From NCBI GenBank assembly GCA_046349635.1, contig JAXMBX010000009.1, positions 1 through 64,000 of the forward strand: a DNA stretch of 64,000 nucleotides, in the 5' to 3' direction. The notes under the pieces were generated by a model. The model did no database searches. It saw only the letters and a list, made by a program, of their open reading frames with translations, and was not told the DNA's origin. Position numbers and translations under genes: made by a program. Below, piece by piece: positions 16,491 to 28,300 of the stretch. Origin of the DNA: JAXMBX01 sp046349635 (GTDB lineage: Bacteria; Planctomycetota; Planctomycetia; Planctomycetales; Planctomycetaceae). Every line of letters begins with the position of its first letter. Position 1 is the first letter of the stretch.

Positions 16491-18287
16491 ATGGCCGTAC
16501 TGCTGCAGATTTCAAACGCCGTCAAAAGCTACGGCGATCAGGTTCTTCTCGATCATGCCGACGCCACCCTCACTGATAACGTCAAAGTCGGCTTCGTCGG
16601 CCGTAACGGTGCCGGAAAAAGCACCCTCCTGAAAGTCCTCCTCGGAGAAGAGGAACTCGACAGCGGCGACGTCATCCGCCACCCCAAATTGAAGCTCGGC
16701 TACCTCCGCCAGCACGATCCCTTTCTCCCCGGAGAGACCGCTCTCGACTTCCTCATGCGCGATAGCGAGCAGCCCGATTGGAAATGCGGCGAAGTCGCCG
16801 GCCAGTTCGAATTGAAAGGGGCCTATCTCGAAGGGGACATCCGCAAACTCTCCGGCGGTTGGCAGACCCGCGTCAAACTCGCCGCCCTCCTGCTCCACGA
16901 ACCCAATCTCCTCCTCCTCGACGAACCGACCAACTTCCTCGACCTCCGCACCCAGATTCTCCTCGAACATTTCCTCCGTGGCTACGAACAGGCCTGCCTC
17001 ATCGTTTCCCACGATCGCGCTTTCCTCGGTGCCACCTGCAGCCACACGCTCGACCTCAGTCGCGGCAAGCTGACCATGTTCCCCGGCAAGATCGACGCCT
17101 TCCTGGAGTATCAGCAGGACCGCCGCGAGCACGATGAACGCTCCAACGCCGCCGTCCTCGCCAAACGCAAGCATCTCGAGGAATTCATCGCCAAGAACAA
17201 GGCCCGCGCCAGCACCGCCACCCGCGCCCGCTCCAAGAGTAAACAACTCGAAAAACTGGAAACCGTCGACATCGCCGCCGACGAACCCACCGCCCGCATC
17301 CGCGCCCCGCAGGTCGAGCCTCGCCAGGGAGCCGCGCTCCGCTGCCGCAATCTCGCCATCGGCTACCCCGAACGGAAAGTCGCCGACCACATCGACCTCG
17401 AAATCGATCACGGCTCACGCGCCGCCATCGTGGGAGACAACGGCCAGGGAAAAACCACCTTTCTCCGCACCGTTGTCGATTCCCTCAAACCGATTCATGG
17501 CGAAGTCCGCTGGGGCTACGGCTGCCAGATGGGGGTCTACGCCCAGCACGTCTACACCAGCCTTCCCGAAAAGCAGACCGTCCTCGAATACCTCCAGGAA
17601 AACGCCGCGAAGGGGAAAAAGGACCAGGAGATTCTCGACCTCGCCGGAGCCTTTCTCTTCCGCGGCGGCCATGTCAACAAAAAGATCTCCGTCCTCTCCG
17701 GTGGCGAGCGCGCCCGCCTCTGTCTCGCCAGTCTCCTCCTCAGTCAATACAACGTCCTCCTCCTGGACGAACCGGGCAACCATCTCGACGTCGACACCGT
17801 CGAAGCCCTCGCTGAGGCTCTGCTGCAATACCAGGGGACGGTGATCTTCACCAGCCACGACCGCCACTTCATGAAGCGCGTCGCCACCTGCATCGTGGAA
17901 GTCCGGGACGGACACGTCACGAATTACAACGGCAAGTACGATGCCTATCTCTACGCCGTCAACAAGGAAATCGAGGAAGGCGAACGCGAACTCGCCGCCA
18001 CAAAAAAGACGAAAGTCCCTGCGGCCCCCGCTAAAAATCCGCCAGGCCCGATCTCGCGCGAGGCTCGCAAGACCGAACGGGAACTCCGCAAAGAACTCAC
18101 CACGGTCGAACGGAACATCGCCCGTCTCGACGAGGAAAGAAGCAGCCCAACGCGCAACTGCTGAACACCACCGACGCCGCCGAAGCCCTCCGCCTTCCAC
18201 AATGAAGTCACCGCCCTCCTCGGAGCAACTGACCGCAGCCGAAGAACGCTGGTGCACGATCAACGCAGAGAGATTGAAGAGCTCTGA
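16491..18287 (+). CDS. ABC-F family ATPase with C-terminal coiled coil (frameshift near the 3' end)
   Basis: A soluble protein with two ATP-binding cassettes and no membrane domain. ABC-F proteins act on the ribosome. Cassette 1: Walker A GRNGAGKST, signature LSGGW, Walker B LLLLDEPTNFLD. Cassette 2: GDNGQGKTT, LSGGE, LLLLDEPGNHLD. A basic, helical inter-domain linker lies around KNKARASTATRARSKSKQLE. The start is ATG 16491. The continuous frame ends at 18164 (TRNC), but shifted frames carry on with NAQLLNTTDAAEAL, LSEQLTAAEERWCTINAE and EIEEL to a stop at 18285-18287, restoring a Uup/Ybit-like coiled-coil tail. Cassette 2 has Gly for the usual Thr in DEPTNHLD. Confidence 0.86.
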
Positions 18288-18305
18288 GCAAAGCCGTTGT
18301 GCGGC

Positions 18306-18799
18306 TTACTTCGCCACAAACGCGAAGTAATAAAACAACAGCCCCGTCACGCTCGTCAGCGTGATGTCCAGCATCGACAGCCACCCCAGCACCTTATGCA
18401 CCCGGCCAGCAAAGCGCCCGGCAACGGGGGATTCGGAAAATTACGCAACGCTGTAAGATCGGATCTCCCCACAGGATCGGCGTCGAGATTGCAAACACCA
18501 GGTGGACATACAGCACCCGTCGCACCGTCGCGAACTGGTCCACGCTCAGCCGACCCTCCGGCCAATTGACGATCTTTTCCCAACCTCCATGCAGCCGCAT
18601 ATCCAGTTCGAACAGCAGCACCGTCAGCAGGATCACCCCCGCGAGCAATAATTGCAGATTCCGGTGTGCCTTAAACTTCTTCAACCCCTTCACCAGGTAC
18701 AGGCTCAACAGCAGCAACGGCACCACCGCCACCAGCCGCACACACCACCACGTCCAGCATCACCGTGCTGGCCGGAAACCCCAGAAATCCATTCCCCAT
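18306..18799 (-). CDS. DUF420 family membrane protein, frameshifted
   Basis: Joined from minus frames: start ATG 18799 (MGNGFLGFPASTVMLDVVVV); the membrane segment RLVAVVPLLLLSLYLVKGLK; RNLQLLLAGVILLTVLLFELDMRLHGG; VLYVHLVFAISTPILW; and the C-terminal HKVLGWLSMLDITLTSVTG with FYYFAFVAK, stopping at 18306. This is the helix pattern of DUF420 (YozB-like) proteins, some of which are linked to cytochrome oxidase assembly. There are three or so frame changes. It converges on the ABC-F gene with about 20 bp between stops. Confidence 0.7.
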
Positions 18800-18955
18800 A
18801 ATCTTCCAAGTTCTTCCCTAACCTTGCCCCCGCCCCAGAAATTCACTCACTCCGGCGCCCGGACAATAACACATCCCCCGCCCACCGCTACACCGCCGCT
18901 GCCCGCACCACAACCTCTGGAATGCTTCACGACTTTTAACGATAAGGTAAACCCC

Positions 18956-20221
18956 TCATTTCGACTTCCCCAACTCCAGAAACACGACATGCGACGGATT
19001 CCCCACCCCCGCGTAATGTCCCGTGAATTTCAGCCCCCCTGTCTCACGGTTCACCTCAAACACCGCCACGTGGTCCGCCCGCTGGTTACAGCAATACAAG
19101 AACCGCCCACTCGGGTCGAACGTGAAGCTCCGCGGATAATCCCCCCGCGTCCACTCCTCCCCGCGATACTCCAACTCCCCGTTCGCGCGCACCGCGAAGA
19201 TCCCGATGCTGTCATGCAACCGGTTCCCCACATACACGAACTTTCCGTCCGCTGAAACGAGAATTTCCGAGCAGAAATTGCTCCCTTCAAAACCCTGGGG
19301 CAACGTCGACAGCGTCTGCCGATCCTTCAGCCTCCCATGCACCGCATCGTAATCAAACAACACCACCGTCGAGCCTTCCTCCTGCAGGGAGTACAGCCAC
19401 TTTCCGTTCGGATGAAAATGAAAATGCCGTGGCCCATCCCCCCGCCGGCAAGCGCCACCGTCCCCGGCTCATTCGCCGTCAACGTCCCCTTCTCCACGTC
19501 GAACTTCCACACGTAAATCAGATCCAATCCCAGATCCACGTGCAGGACGTATTTCCCCGATGGATCCGACTGGATCATGTGCGCGTGCGTCCGGTCATGC
19601 CCGCTGATCGCGAAACTCCCCGGCGGTGCATGGACAGCCTTCGTCGGCCCGATCTTCCCCGCATCGTTCTTGACGTCCGTCGCCGGTCCCAGTTTCCCGT
19701 CCGCCAACACCGGCAGCACCGCCACCGATCCCCCGCAATTCGCCACCAGCAGGAACTTCCCGGATGGATGCAGGCTCACATACGTCGGCCCCGCCCCCTC
19801 CGGACGGAACCGCATTCAGCAACGTCAGGCTCCCATCCTTTCCGATCGCAAACACGCTGACCGATCCCTCCTTGTTCGCTCCCACCCGATCGGTTTCATT
19901 CGCCGAATACAGCCGCGTCCCCTCCGCGTTAACCGCCAGGCAACTCGGACTCGTCCCCATCCGCACCACCCCAGCGGGCGTCGCCCCGGTCTCGCGATTC
20001 ACCTTGAACAGGTGTATTCTCCGTCCGTCCCCGGCGGCAGATCCACCTGCGTCGGCACCGTCCCCCCAACGGCGAACTGAACGTCCCCACATACGCCATC
20101 AACTCCCCACCTTGGCCTGCGCAGCCGCCGCACCGGTCATCTGCGTCATCAGCGGCCACACCCCCACTGCCGCCACAGAACTCTTCAAAAACCCCCGCCG
20201 CGTCCGTCGAAACTGCTTCAT
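18956..20221 (-). CDS. Lactonase-fold beta-propeller protein (6-phosphogluconolactonase/carboxymuconate cyclase-like), exported, frameshifted
   Basis: ATG 20221 begins a Tat-like signal (MKQFRRTRRGFLKSSVAAVG). Then come repeated propeller blades: GTSPSCLAVNAEGTRLYSAN, GPTYVSLHPSGKFLLVANC, HAHMIQSDPSGKYVLHVDLG, FCSEILVSADGKFVYVGNR and FTFDPSGRFLYCCNQRADHV, ending GNPSHVVFLELGKSK. This is the seven-blade YbhE/Pgl-type lactonase family. Some members hydrolyse 6-phosphogluconolactone, but a secreted Tat protein is more likely to act on other lactones. At least three frameshifts are needed (near 20110, 19810 and 19400). Confidence 0.75.
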
Positions 20222-20462
20222 TCTCTTCTCTCTCTTCAGGAACAGATTTCCCTCTCGCTGCCACTCTGAGACGAAACCACATTCTAACGCCCTACCTGCT
20301 GCTCACCCAGTCACACCCTCTAACCTCACCGGTCCCACCTCCCCCGAAGATCTCCCCTCTTCTCAGCGGAAGTCCCAATAATTTCTTGCATCCGATTTTT
20401 TGACACCATTAAAATCAAAAGATCGGAACTCCCCGGAGCCTGCTCTGCAGAAAGTCACCCAC
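20222..20462. other. Divergent intergenic region
   Basis: About 240 bp between the divergently oriented lactonase-like gene and the LEPR-XLL protein gene. It must hold both promoters. I see no strong -35/-10 pair, repeat or RNA gene. Confidence 0.4.
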
Positions 20463-21080
20463 ATGACCACTCCCCTATCAACCTGGATCCGCCGGATTTT
20501 CAGAACGCGCCCTCACAACACTCGCCCTTTGCAGAGGACACGGAGCAGTTTCGGAGAACTGCTGGAAACCCGCACCCTGTTATCGGCCACCTTGTCCCAC
20601 ACGGGCCACGCCAGGCATTCAGCTCCTGTCGCCGCGGAAGTCCGGGAAGAAGACCGGTCCGCGCCCCACGCCAAGGGGGGAACTCTCCCGAATCTGAACG
20701 GCAAGTTCCTCATGGTCACGCATTTCCCTGCCGAGGAAGGGGGAGATCAGCAAAGCACCCTCGACCTGCATCAGAATGGCAAGAAGGTCACGGGGACAAT
20801 CAAAACGGACCAACAGCCCGTCGGTCAGTTCAAAGCCAAAATCCTGATCACCAGCGTTCCACAAATGATGCAGGCCCAGGCAGAACCCGCTGCCGATCCC
20901 GCCAACTTTGTCGCGTTGAAGGGCAAAGCCCAGTTCGGGTCACTGAAGTCTCCCCCCAAGTACACCAAGTTTGAAACTAAGCCCTTCAATCCCAACGATC
21001 CAAATGCGGACGGCGTTTGGGACATTCCCGATTTCACACAGACCAAGCTGGAATTCGAACTCAAGCCCTTTCCCCCGTAA
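20463..21080 (+). CDS. LEPR-XLL-motif protein of unknown function
   Basis: A 205-residue protein starting at ATG 20463 (MTTPLSTWIRRIF). It has a basic N-terminus and then FGELLETRTLLSATLS, a version of the planctomycete LEPR-XLL motif found at the N-terminus of large exported proteins. A compact domain follows: LNGKFLMVTHF, STLDLHQNGKKVTGTIKTD and FEAKIL-like strands, with an acidic C-terminus (PFNPNDPNADGVWDIPDF). It is unusually short for a LEPR-XLL protein and resembles a lipocalin/META-like beta domain. Upstream in-frame codons from 20400 are unlikely to be translated. Function unknown. Confidence 0.65.
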   Translation: MTTPLSTWIRRIFRTRPHNTRPLQRTRSSFGELLETRTLLSATLSHTGHARHSAPVAAEVREEDRSAPHAKGGTLPNLNGKFLMVTHFPAEEGGDQQSTLDLHQNGKKVTGTIKTDQQPVGQFKAKILITSVPQMMQAQAEPAADPANFVALKGKAQFGSLKSPPKYTKFETKPFNPNDPNADGVWDIPDFTQTKLEFELKPFPP

Positions 21081-21113
21081 TTCGGATCTCGTGACCGACG
21101 TTTCGGCCTGTCG

Positions 21114-22907
21114 TCACTCCGCCAGCGCTTCCAGTTCTTCCCAGCGTGGATACCCCCGCTCCAGGCTCTCTTCCAGCTCCTTCAGCCGCGCTTGCGCCTC
21201 CACAATCTTCTCCGCGGGCTGCTGATAAAACTGAGGCTGCCCCATCGCCGCGTGCAGCTCTCCCACCTCCGCCTCCCACTCCTCAATCAGCCCCGGCAGC
21301 GCCTCCAGTTCCTGCTGCTCCTTGAAGGACAACCGCCGCTTCTTCCCCGCCTCAGTCTTCACGACTGGTTTCGAGGGCGACGACTCCTTCCGCGAAACCT
21401 CCTCGACCACCTTCGTCGGCCGCTGCCGCACCCAGTCGTCATACCCCCCATGTATTCCTTGATCCCCCTCTTCAAACACAATCGTGCTCGTCACCACGTT
21501 GTTCAGGAATTCCCGATCGTGGCTCACGATCAATACCGTCCCCTCGAACGCCACCAGCTTCTCTTCCAGCAGTTCCAGCGTCTCGGTATCCAGGTCGTTC
21601 GTCGGCTCGTCCAGCACGATCACATTCGCCGGCTTCGAAAACAGCCGTGCCAGCAACAATCGATTCCGCTCCCCACCCGACAGAAACCGCACCAGCGTCC
21701 GTGCCCGCTCCGCCGTGAAGTTGAACTCCTGCAGATAACCCACGACGTGCTTCGTCCCGTCCCCCACCTTGATAATGTCGCTCCCCTCGCCGATGTTCTC
21801 CTGCGCCGTCTTTTCCACATCCAGTTGCCGCCGCAACTGATCGAAGTACGCAATCTCCAGGTTCGTCCCCAATCGGACATTTCCCGCCTGAGGCTCCAAC
21901 TGCCCCAGCAGAATCCGCAGCAGGGTCGTCTTCCCCGCCCCGTTTGGCCCGATGATCCCGATCTTGTCCCCGCGCATCACCCGCGTCCCGAACCCGCCGA
22001 TAATCTCCCGCCCCCCATACGAAAACCGAATCCCCTCCAAAGCGGCCACCAAAGCCCCACTTCGTTGCCCCTCCTGAATCTCCAGCGATGTCTCCCCCGC
22101 TTTCTTCTGCCGCTCACTCCGCAACTCCCGCATCGCTTCCTGCCGCCCGCACCCGACCTTCATTCCGGGTCCGCCGCCTGATCCCCGTCCGGATCCACTT
22201 CTCCTCCTCCGCCAGCTTCCGGTCGAAGAGTTCCTCCTGCCTCTCCAATGCCGCCACCGCCTCCTCTTTACGAATCAGAAACTTGTCGTAGTCGCACGTC
22301 CAGTCGTACAACTTCCCCGGTCGATCTCCAGGATTCGGCTCGCCATCTTCCGCAGAAACATCCGGTCGTGCGTCACGAAGATCAGCGAGCCCTTCCATCG
22401 CCCCAATGTTTCTTCCAGCCACTTGATCGCCTCCAGGTCCAGATGGTTCGTCGGCTCATCCAACAACAAGACGTCCGGCTGTGCCACCAGCGACTGCGCC
22501 AGCAGCACGCGTCGCTTCATCCCCGAGGACAGCGATTCAAATGCCGCGTCAATCGGCAGCTCCATGCTCGTCAGCGTGTTCTCCACCCGCTGCTCAATCT
22601 CCCACGCCGCCTCCCCCTCGGGATGATTCAAGAGCGCCACCTCCGCGGTGACATCTCCCACCCGCCCTTTGGTATCCAGCGGCACATCCTGGGGCAACCG
22701 CGCCACCCGCGTCCCCGGAGCAAAGACAACCTCCCCTCCGTCAGGCTGTATTTCCCCGCACAGAATCCGCAACAGCGTCGTCTTCCCCGCCCCGTTGCGC
22801 CCCAAAAGCCCGATCCGCTCCCCCACTTCGATCTGGCACGAAATTCCGTCCAGCAACAACGGCTTGCTGTGCCCCACACACAACTCTTTAATACTGATCT
22901 GCGCCAT
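21114..22907 (-). CDS. uup: ABC-F ATPase, Uup-like (frameshifted in the middle)
   Basis: ATG 22907. Cassette 1 has Walker A GLLGRNGAGKTTLL, signature LSSGM and DVLLLDEPTNHLD. The linker piece DYDKFLIRKEEAVAALERQE (22300-22220) is in another frame, followed by the Uup-typical RRTRNEGRVRA. Cassette 2 (22160 downward) has GPNGAGKTTLL, LSGGE and VIVLDEPTNDLD. It ends with a coiled coil (FKEQQELEALPGLIEEWEAE to LEESLERGYPRWEELEALAE). Uup is a soluble ATPase linked to ribosome function and precise excision of transposons. Two frameshifts, at about 22310 and 22170, split it, both between otherwise intact domains. Confidence 0.82.
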
Positions 22908-23021
22908 AATTCGGTGACTGACGGATGCGACTCAAAGAAATCACTGCAACGACTCCACCAGCATACCGCACCACCCTCTTTCTCGCGACCTGATCAGCAC
23001 ACTTTCCGCAGTCATCGCCCC

Positions 23022-23941
23022 TCACCCCAACCGCACCCGTTCCTTCTCAGACACAAAATATCCCTGCTGCAGAAATCGCAACGTCGCTTCCATCACCCTC
23101 TGCTGCAGCATGATGAATGTATGCGGCGAGGGAATCACCAGAAAGTCACTTGCCCCGCTCAGCTTCGTCTCTTCCACTCCCACGAGCAGGTCATCGTCCC
23201 CGGAGATCAAGGGATTTCCCCCCTTCCCCCCGAGCAAGCTCCCCGCGATGACTCCGAAATCCCGAGGCGTCTGCAGCCTCTCCTGCAGCTCCTCCCACAA
23301 CGGCCCCAACTGGTGCGCACTCCCCCCCAGAATCCACTCAAACAACTTTGTCTTTCCCAGCACCCGCGCCACCGCCGCCCCCTGATTGGGTGGCGCCAGC
23401 ATCACCACTCGTCCGATTCGTGCCCCTTTTTCCGCCCCTCGCGCTCGATCCGCCAGGCAATGCCGGATCACAATATTCCCCAGGCTGTGCCCCACCAGGT
23501 GAACCTCTTCCACCCCCTCCAGTTGCTCAATCACTCCCTGTAATGCCCGCGCATGGTCATCGACATTCTTCCGTGTGCTCGCATAGGAGAAGTTCAGCCC
23601 ACTCCACTCTCCCTGTTGGGCCAGATAATCGCACATCGGCTGCATCGCATTCCGAGTCCGTACCAGCCCATGCACCGTCACCACCACGGTCTTCGTCAAA
23701 GCCGGCAGCTTCAACTCGGCTCGCAATTCCTCGAATCGCGCACGGCAATCCTCAGCCGTCCCCCACCCCCGCAGCACGTTCGAGCCATCCAGCAGCCGAC
23801 ACCCTCCCGTCAACGCGTGCCGCTGGATCCGCCAATTCCCATGCAGAAACTGGTCCGTCCAGAACTGCAGCCCCCCCAGCGTCCGCATCGGCGTCAACTT
23901 TCCTTGGCTCGCGGTGACAGTTCATACGTCGCGACACTCAT
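23022..23941 (-). CDS. Alpha/beta hydrolase (lipase/PGAP1-like), frameshift near the start
   Basis: A roughly 300-residue alpha/beta hydrolase, probably an esterase or lipase. It has the oxyanion strand VVVTVHGLVRTRNAMQPM, the nucleophile elbow HLVGHSLGNIVIRH, the APPNQGAAVAR segment, an acid around SGDDDLLVGVEE, and a candidate catalytic histidine in PSPHTFIM. The clean frame starts at 23897, but the natural start is probably ATG 23941 (MSVATYELSPRAKES), which overlaps the PPK2 stop as ATGA; a single frameshift near 23896 joins them. No signal peptide is visible, so it is probably cytoplasmic. The four-base overlap implies co-translation with ppk2. Confidence 0.75.
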
Positions 23942-25099
23942 GTCACCGGCACGATCCCCGGATGCTCTCCCACTTCATACACCACGTGCGCACGCCCCAC
24001 CAGCAACGGATCCAGAGCCCCGATTGCTTCGGCGTCCTTATTCGAATAAGGCAGCCGATGCAGCACGTATCGCATCGCGTTCAGCCTCGCACGTTTCTTG
24101 CAGTCCGACTTGATCACCGTCCACGGGGCATCCGCGGTGTCCGTGTGGAAGAACATCGCCTCTTTCGCCTTCGTGTACTCCTCCCACTTGTCCAGCGATG
24201 TCAAATCGATCGGCGACGGCTTCCATTGCTTCAGCGGATGCGCCCCTCCGCTCCTCGAATCGCCTCCGCTGTTCCAGTCGGCTGACGGAAAACCAGAACT
24301 TGATCGGTGAATCCTCCGCACCGAGTTCCGCTCGAATTCCGGCGCTGACGCATGAATTCCTGGTAATCCTCCCGCGTGCAGAACCCCATCACCCGTTCCA
24401 CACCCGCCCGGTTGTACCACGACCGGTCGAACATCACGATCTCTCCCGCCGTCGGCAGGTGTTCCACGTAACGCTGGAAGTACCACTGCCCCCGTTCCAC
24501 TTCGCTCGGCTTCTCCAACGCCACCACCCACGGCATCCGCGAAGTTCAGGTGTTCTATAAACCGCTTGATCGTTCCCCTTTGCCGCCGCGTCACGCCCTT
24601 CAAACAGGATCACCACGCGCTGCTTTTTCGCCTTCACCCACGCCTGCACCTTGAGCAACTCCACCTGCAGGTGATACTTCTGCATCTCGTACGACTTCCG
24701 CGACAGCAGATTCTTGTACGGGTAACCTCCTTCTCGCCAATCCGCGGATAATTCCGCATCCCGATGGATGTCCGTCCCCTTCGCACCTTCGGTCCCTTGC
24801 ATCATCGCCTGTCGTAACACCGCGGCGTCATCCGGAGACGATCCCTCCATGATCGCCTTCAGCGACCGCGCCAACGCTGGCATGTCGTGCGGCGGCGTGC
24901 TCTTCACGATGTCCTCCACCGCCTCCGTCTTCGATAACTGCGCCGCTCGCGTCGCCTCCGTCACCACGAACTCTTCAATCGCCCCTTGCCGCAACTGCGG
25001 AGCGACATCCCCCGCCGAAACCTTTCGAGCCACTCCCCAGCTCTTCGGAGTCTTACCCTTCGGACTCTTTCCGTTTGATCCTGAATTCGATTTTGCCAT
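23938..25099 (-). CDS. ppk2: Polyphosphate kinase 2 family protein, frameshifted
   Basis: PPK2 enzymes transfer phosphate between polyphosphate and nucleotides. ATG 25099 (MAKSNSGSNGKS) opens a low-complexity N-terminus, then ADWREGGYPYKNLLSRKSYE, QRVVILFEGRDAAAKG (Walker A-like), KPSEVERGQWYFQRYVEHLP, IVMFDRSWYNRAGVERVMGF (Walker B and lid) and the C-terminal AMFFHTDTADAPWTVIKSD. The pieces lie in three frames with breaks at about 24600-24540 and 24330-24250. The length, about 387 codons, suits PPK2. It overlaps the downstream hydrolase by four bases. Confidence 0.82.
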
Positions 25100-25345
25100 C
25101 TCTGAAAGTCCTGAGAACTGCCTGCCCGTGGGACATCGCTGCTCCACTACCCTTGGAGGACAATCCCACTTGAATGGGAAAACTGCCAGTCCTCAATTAT
25201 CCGCCCGCAAACCAACCCGCCGCAATCCCTTTTGAGAGAAACAGCCCCCGACCCTGAAATTCTCTCCCCAGTGCGGTTTAGACCGACTTGGCAGAAGTCT
25301 TTGCAGGGGAAAGAGCGTACCGGAGAAGATCCGATTCCAGAGATC

Positions 25346-28300
25346 TTAGACGTTCTTCCCCTTGTGCCAGGCCCGCTTCAGCTTGGCCACCATGCGTCTT
25401 GATCTTCCTACTGCCGATTGAGACGCAGGCGAAACCGTTGACTCCGTACTACTCACGAGTGTCGTATTCGTGGTCACCAGCGACGCCGGGGCACTCCCGG
25501 CACTCCAGCTCCCCGCGATCAGTTTGTCACCCCGGCGATACCGAACTTGTACACCTTGTCGCTCGCCCTTCCATTTCCGGCTGCCGTTCTGATCCAGGTA
25601 AAGCTGCCGTCCCGGAATGTCCCCAAATCCGTCTTCCCATCCCCATTCCAGTCACCGGTGATCGGAAGATCGGTGGGGTTCCCCCAAACACGAACGCGGC
25701 GTCATTCGCCGACTCCCACTTCCGGCTGCCGTTGGCATCAGGAAGAACGTCCCATTCGGAACGTCCCCACGTCTGTCTTGCCATCGCCATTCCAGTCGCC
25801 GGCAATCGGAATGTCATTCGCGATTCCGAACGCGAAGGACACATCGGAAGCCCCTTCCCACTTCCGGCTTCCATTCAGGTCCAGGAAGAACGTCCCGTTC
25901 CGGAACGTCCCGATGTCCGTCTTCCCGTCCCCATCCCAGTCCCCAGTGATCGGCTTGTCGGACGGATTACCGAACGTGAAGAAGACGTCTGTGGCGTTAT
26001 CCCACTTGCGGTTGCCGTTGAGATCGAGGAAGAGGTTCCATTCCGGAACTACCCCGATGTCCGTCTTCCCGTCCCCGTTCCAGTCTCCGGCCAGAGGAAT
26101 ATCGGTCGCGTTGCCGAACGTGAAGTAGGCATCCGCGGTGGAATTCCACGCACCGTTGTTGTTGGCGTCCAGATAGAAGCCCCCATTACGCACAATCCCG
26201 ATCGCCGAGGGGGCGCTGACCGACTTCACAGTAATCAATGCCGTTTCTGCTGACGTGCTGAAGGATGTGGAGCCCCCCGAGACCGTGATATTGGCGCGTG
26301 TGCCGGGTGAACCGATATCTGTGCGGTCCCAGGCCACAAACGAGATTCCGGAGTCACCCACGAAGTTGGCTTTAGGAATAAAACGCAGCCGGGTCGTGGC
26401 GTCGGAGGGAAGAAGCAACGCGCGGAACTGAAGGCGGGTGCCGGTACCAAAATCGAACCACAATGTCCGTTGAGCGAGAACTGCCACGTCCATTGGCCTG
26501 GTTCGCGCGCGATCACAGCGATTCGCTAAGATCGCGCTATCGACGTCGGTTATCCCTCCCTGCGGCGCCATCGAAATATGATCTGGGAAACTAGGTGCCG
26601 GGGTTAGAAGCGTTGGGGGACGTTTTCATTGATCGAAGTGAGCGCTGAGCCACCCGCATTGTTCAACACAGGGCATCATTCACCGACTCAATCACCTGCA
26701 TACCGGTGATGACGGCCAGGCTGAACGGTTTGATGCCGCCGCGGTTAGTCGCGATGGCCGTACCTCCATTGGTCCCCTCCGTCTGATCCCAGGCGACAAA
26801 CTGAACGTACCGAGGCCGTCGAAATTCGGTTTTTGGAACCAAGGCAATTCTGGTTCCGCCGACGGAGGCCAGCAACCGTGCAGCCGAGGCCGTCGAGCAG
26901 GCCAAACACCGAGTCCACGTTGTCCCCGCGTTGGTGGTGTATTCCCAGGTTCCGTTGGAATTGTCGACGGAGGTGACGGCGATCCTTTCAGAGCCCCGGC
27001 ATCAACGTCGGTGTACGTCCCGACGTTGCGGTGAAGTTGCTGAGGATTTGAGTGATCGTGGTTCAAATAGAGGAGGCCGCGGGGGTGTCTTCGGTGATAT
27101 TGCCAATCGAGACGCTGGTTGGCCTCCAGCACAGGGGCATCGTTGACCGCGTTCACGTTGATGATCGCCGTGTCGTAGTCGATGCTGAAGGGCTTCGTGC
27201 CCCCTCGGGCTGCCGCCGTCATCGTCGAGCCATTCGTCAAGCAGCGGATTGAGCGGTAAAGGTGAACGTCCAGAAATGCCATTGAAGTCAATGCAGGCAC
27301 GAAACGGACGCGGGTCACATCATCGAAGGCCAAGCAACAAGGCGGGTGGAGACGCTCAGCGCGCGAAGTGGACAGTTGGTTCCATCAGTCCGAGAACCTG
27401 CACGTGCCGTGCGTCTGGTCGGTGAAGGTAACCGCAATGCCACGCTTGGCAGCGGGATCAGGATCGGTGATTCCGCCCTCGGACTCAGACTGGCGATGAC
27501 ATCGCTGACCAGGGTGCCGGGATTATCGGCGGCAGCGACGTCCTCTTGCAATCGGAGTGAGAAGTGGGTACCGGCGTTGAAGGCAGGCACGCGGAATTGT
27601 TGGCGCGACATGCCACTCTTGTCACGTTCGCACGACAACAAATTGCCCATCATTCACGGAGAACGTAATCGTCCGCGACAACAGGCTCGTCAGGTGCTGA
27701 GCACTTCAAACTGCGGGCTGTTGAGCAGCGTCTGCACCACCCCCAGCGTGGCGTTGGCGTTGAGATTGATCTGGAAGGGAGTCGAACCCTGGCCGAAACT
27801 GGCGATCGTTCCCACCACGACCCCATTCAAAATGACATTCCCGCTGTTGACGGACACCCCGAGGCTGGTCGAAAGTCCGATCCGGTCATCAGCCGTTCCG
27901 TTTTGCGTGATAGTGGCGGTGATCTTTCCTGCGTTGAATACGGAACTATCGAGGTCCGTCAGGACAAACGGGTCGGCGAAGCGGGCGGGCACCCCCCCGG
28001 GTGTGTAGAGATAAACCCCCGGATTCAATGTCAACGTGGGTGCTTCATTGACATTGGTGAGATCGATCTGCACTGTCCCGAGCGTGGATTTGGCGCCGGA
28101 GGTCACGCGGACCGTCAACACATAATTCGGCTGGGTTTCGAAATCGAGAGCTGCCCCATTCGCCACGGCGATCTGGCCGGTCAGAGCGTTGATCTGGAAC
28201 GGGGATGTACCTTGCAATTCGAATCCCAGTGTGCTGCCGGGATCGGGATCAGAAGCGGACACTGTTCCGACGACCGTCCCTGCTGGGCTGTTCTCCGGGA

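Noticed and set aside
16512..18263. Two acidic minus-strand frames of about 280-300 codons opposite the ABC-F gene
   Set aside because: They mirror the ABC-F reading frame, repeat Glu/Val/Gly and contain no recognisable domain.
25560..26210. Regular 144-bp repeats as a CRISPR array
   Set aside because: Unit length, coding periodicity and lack of distinct spacers show that these are protein-coding tandem repeats.
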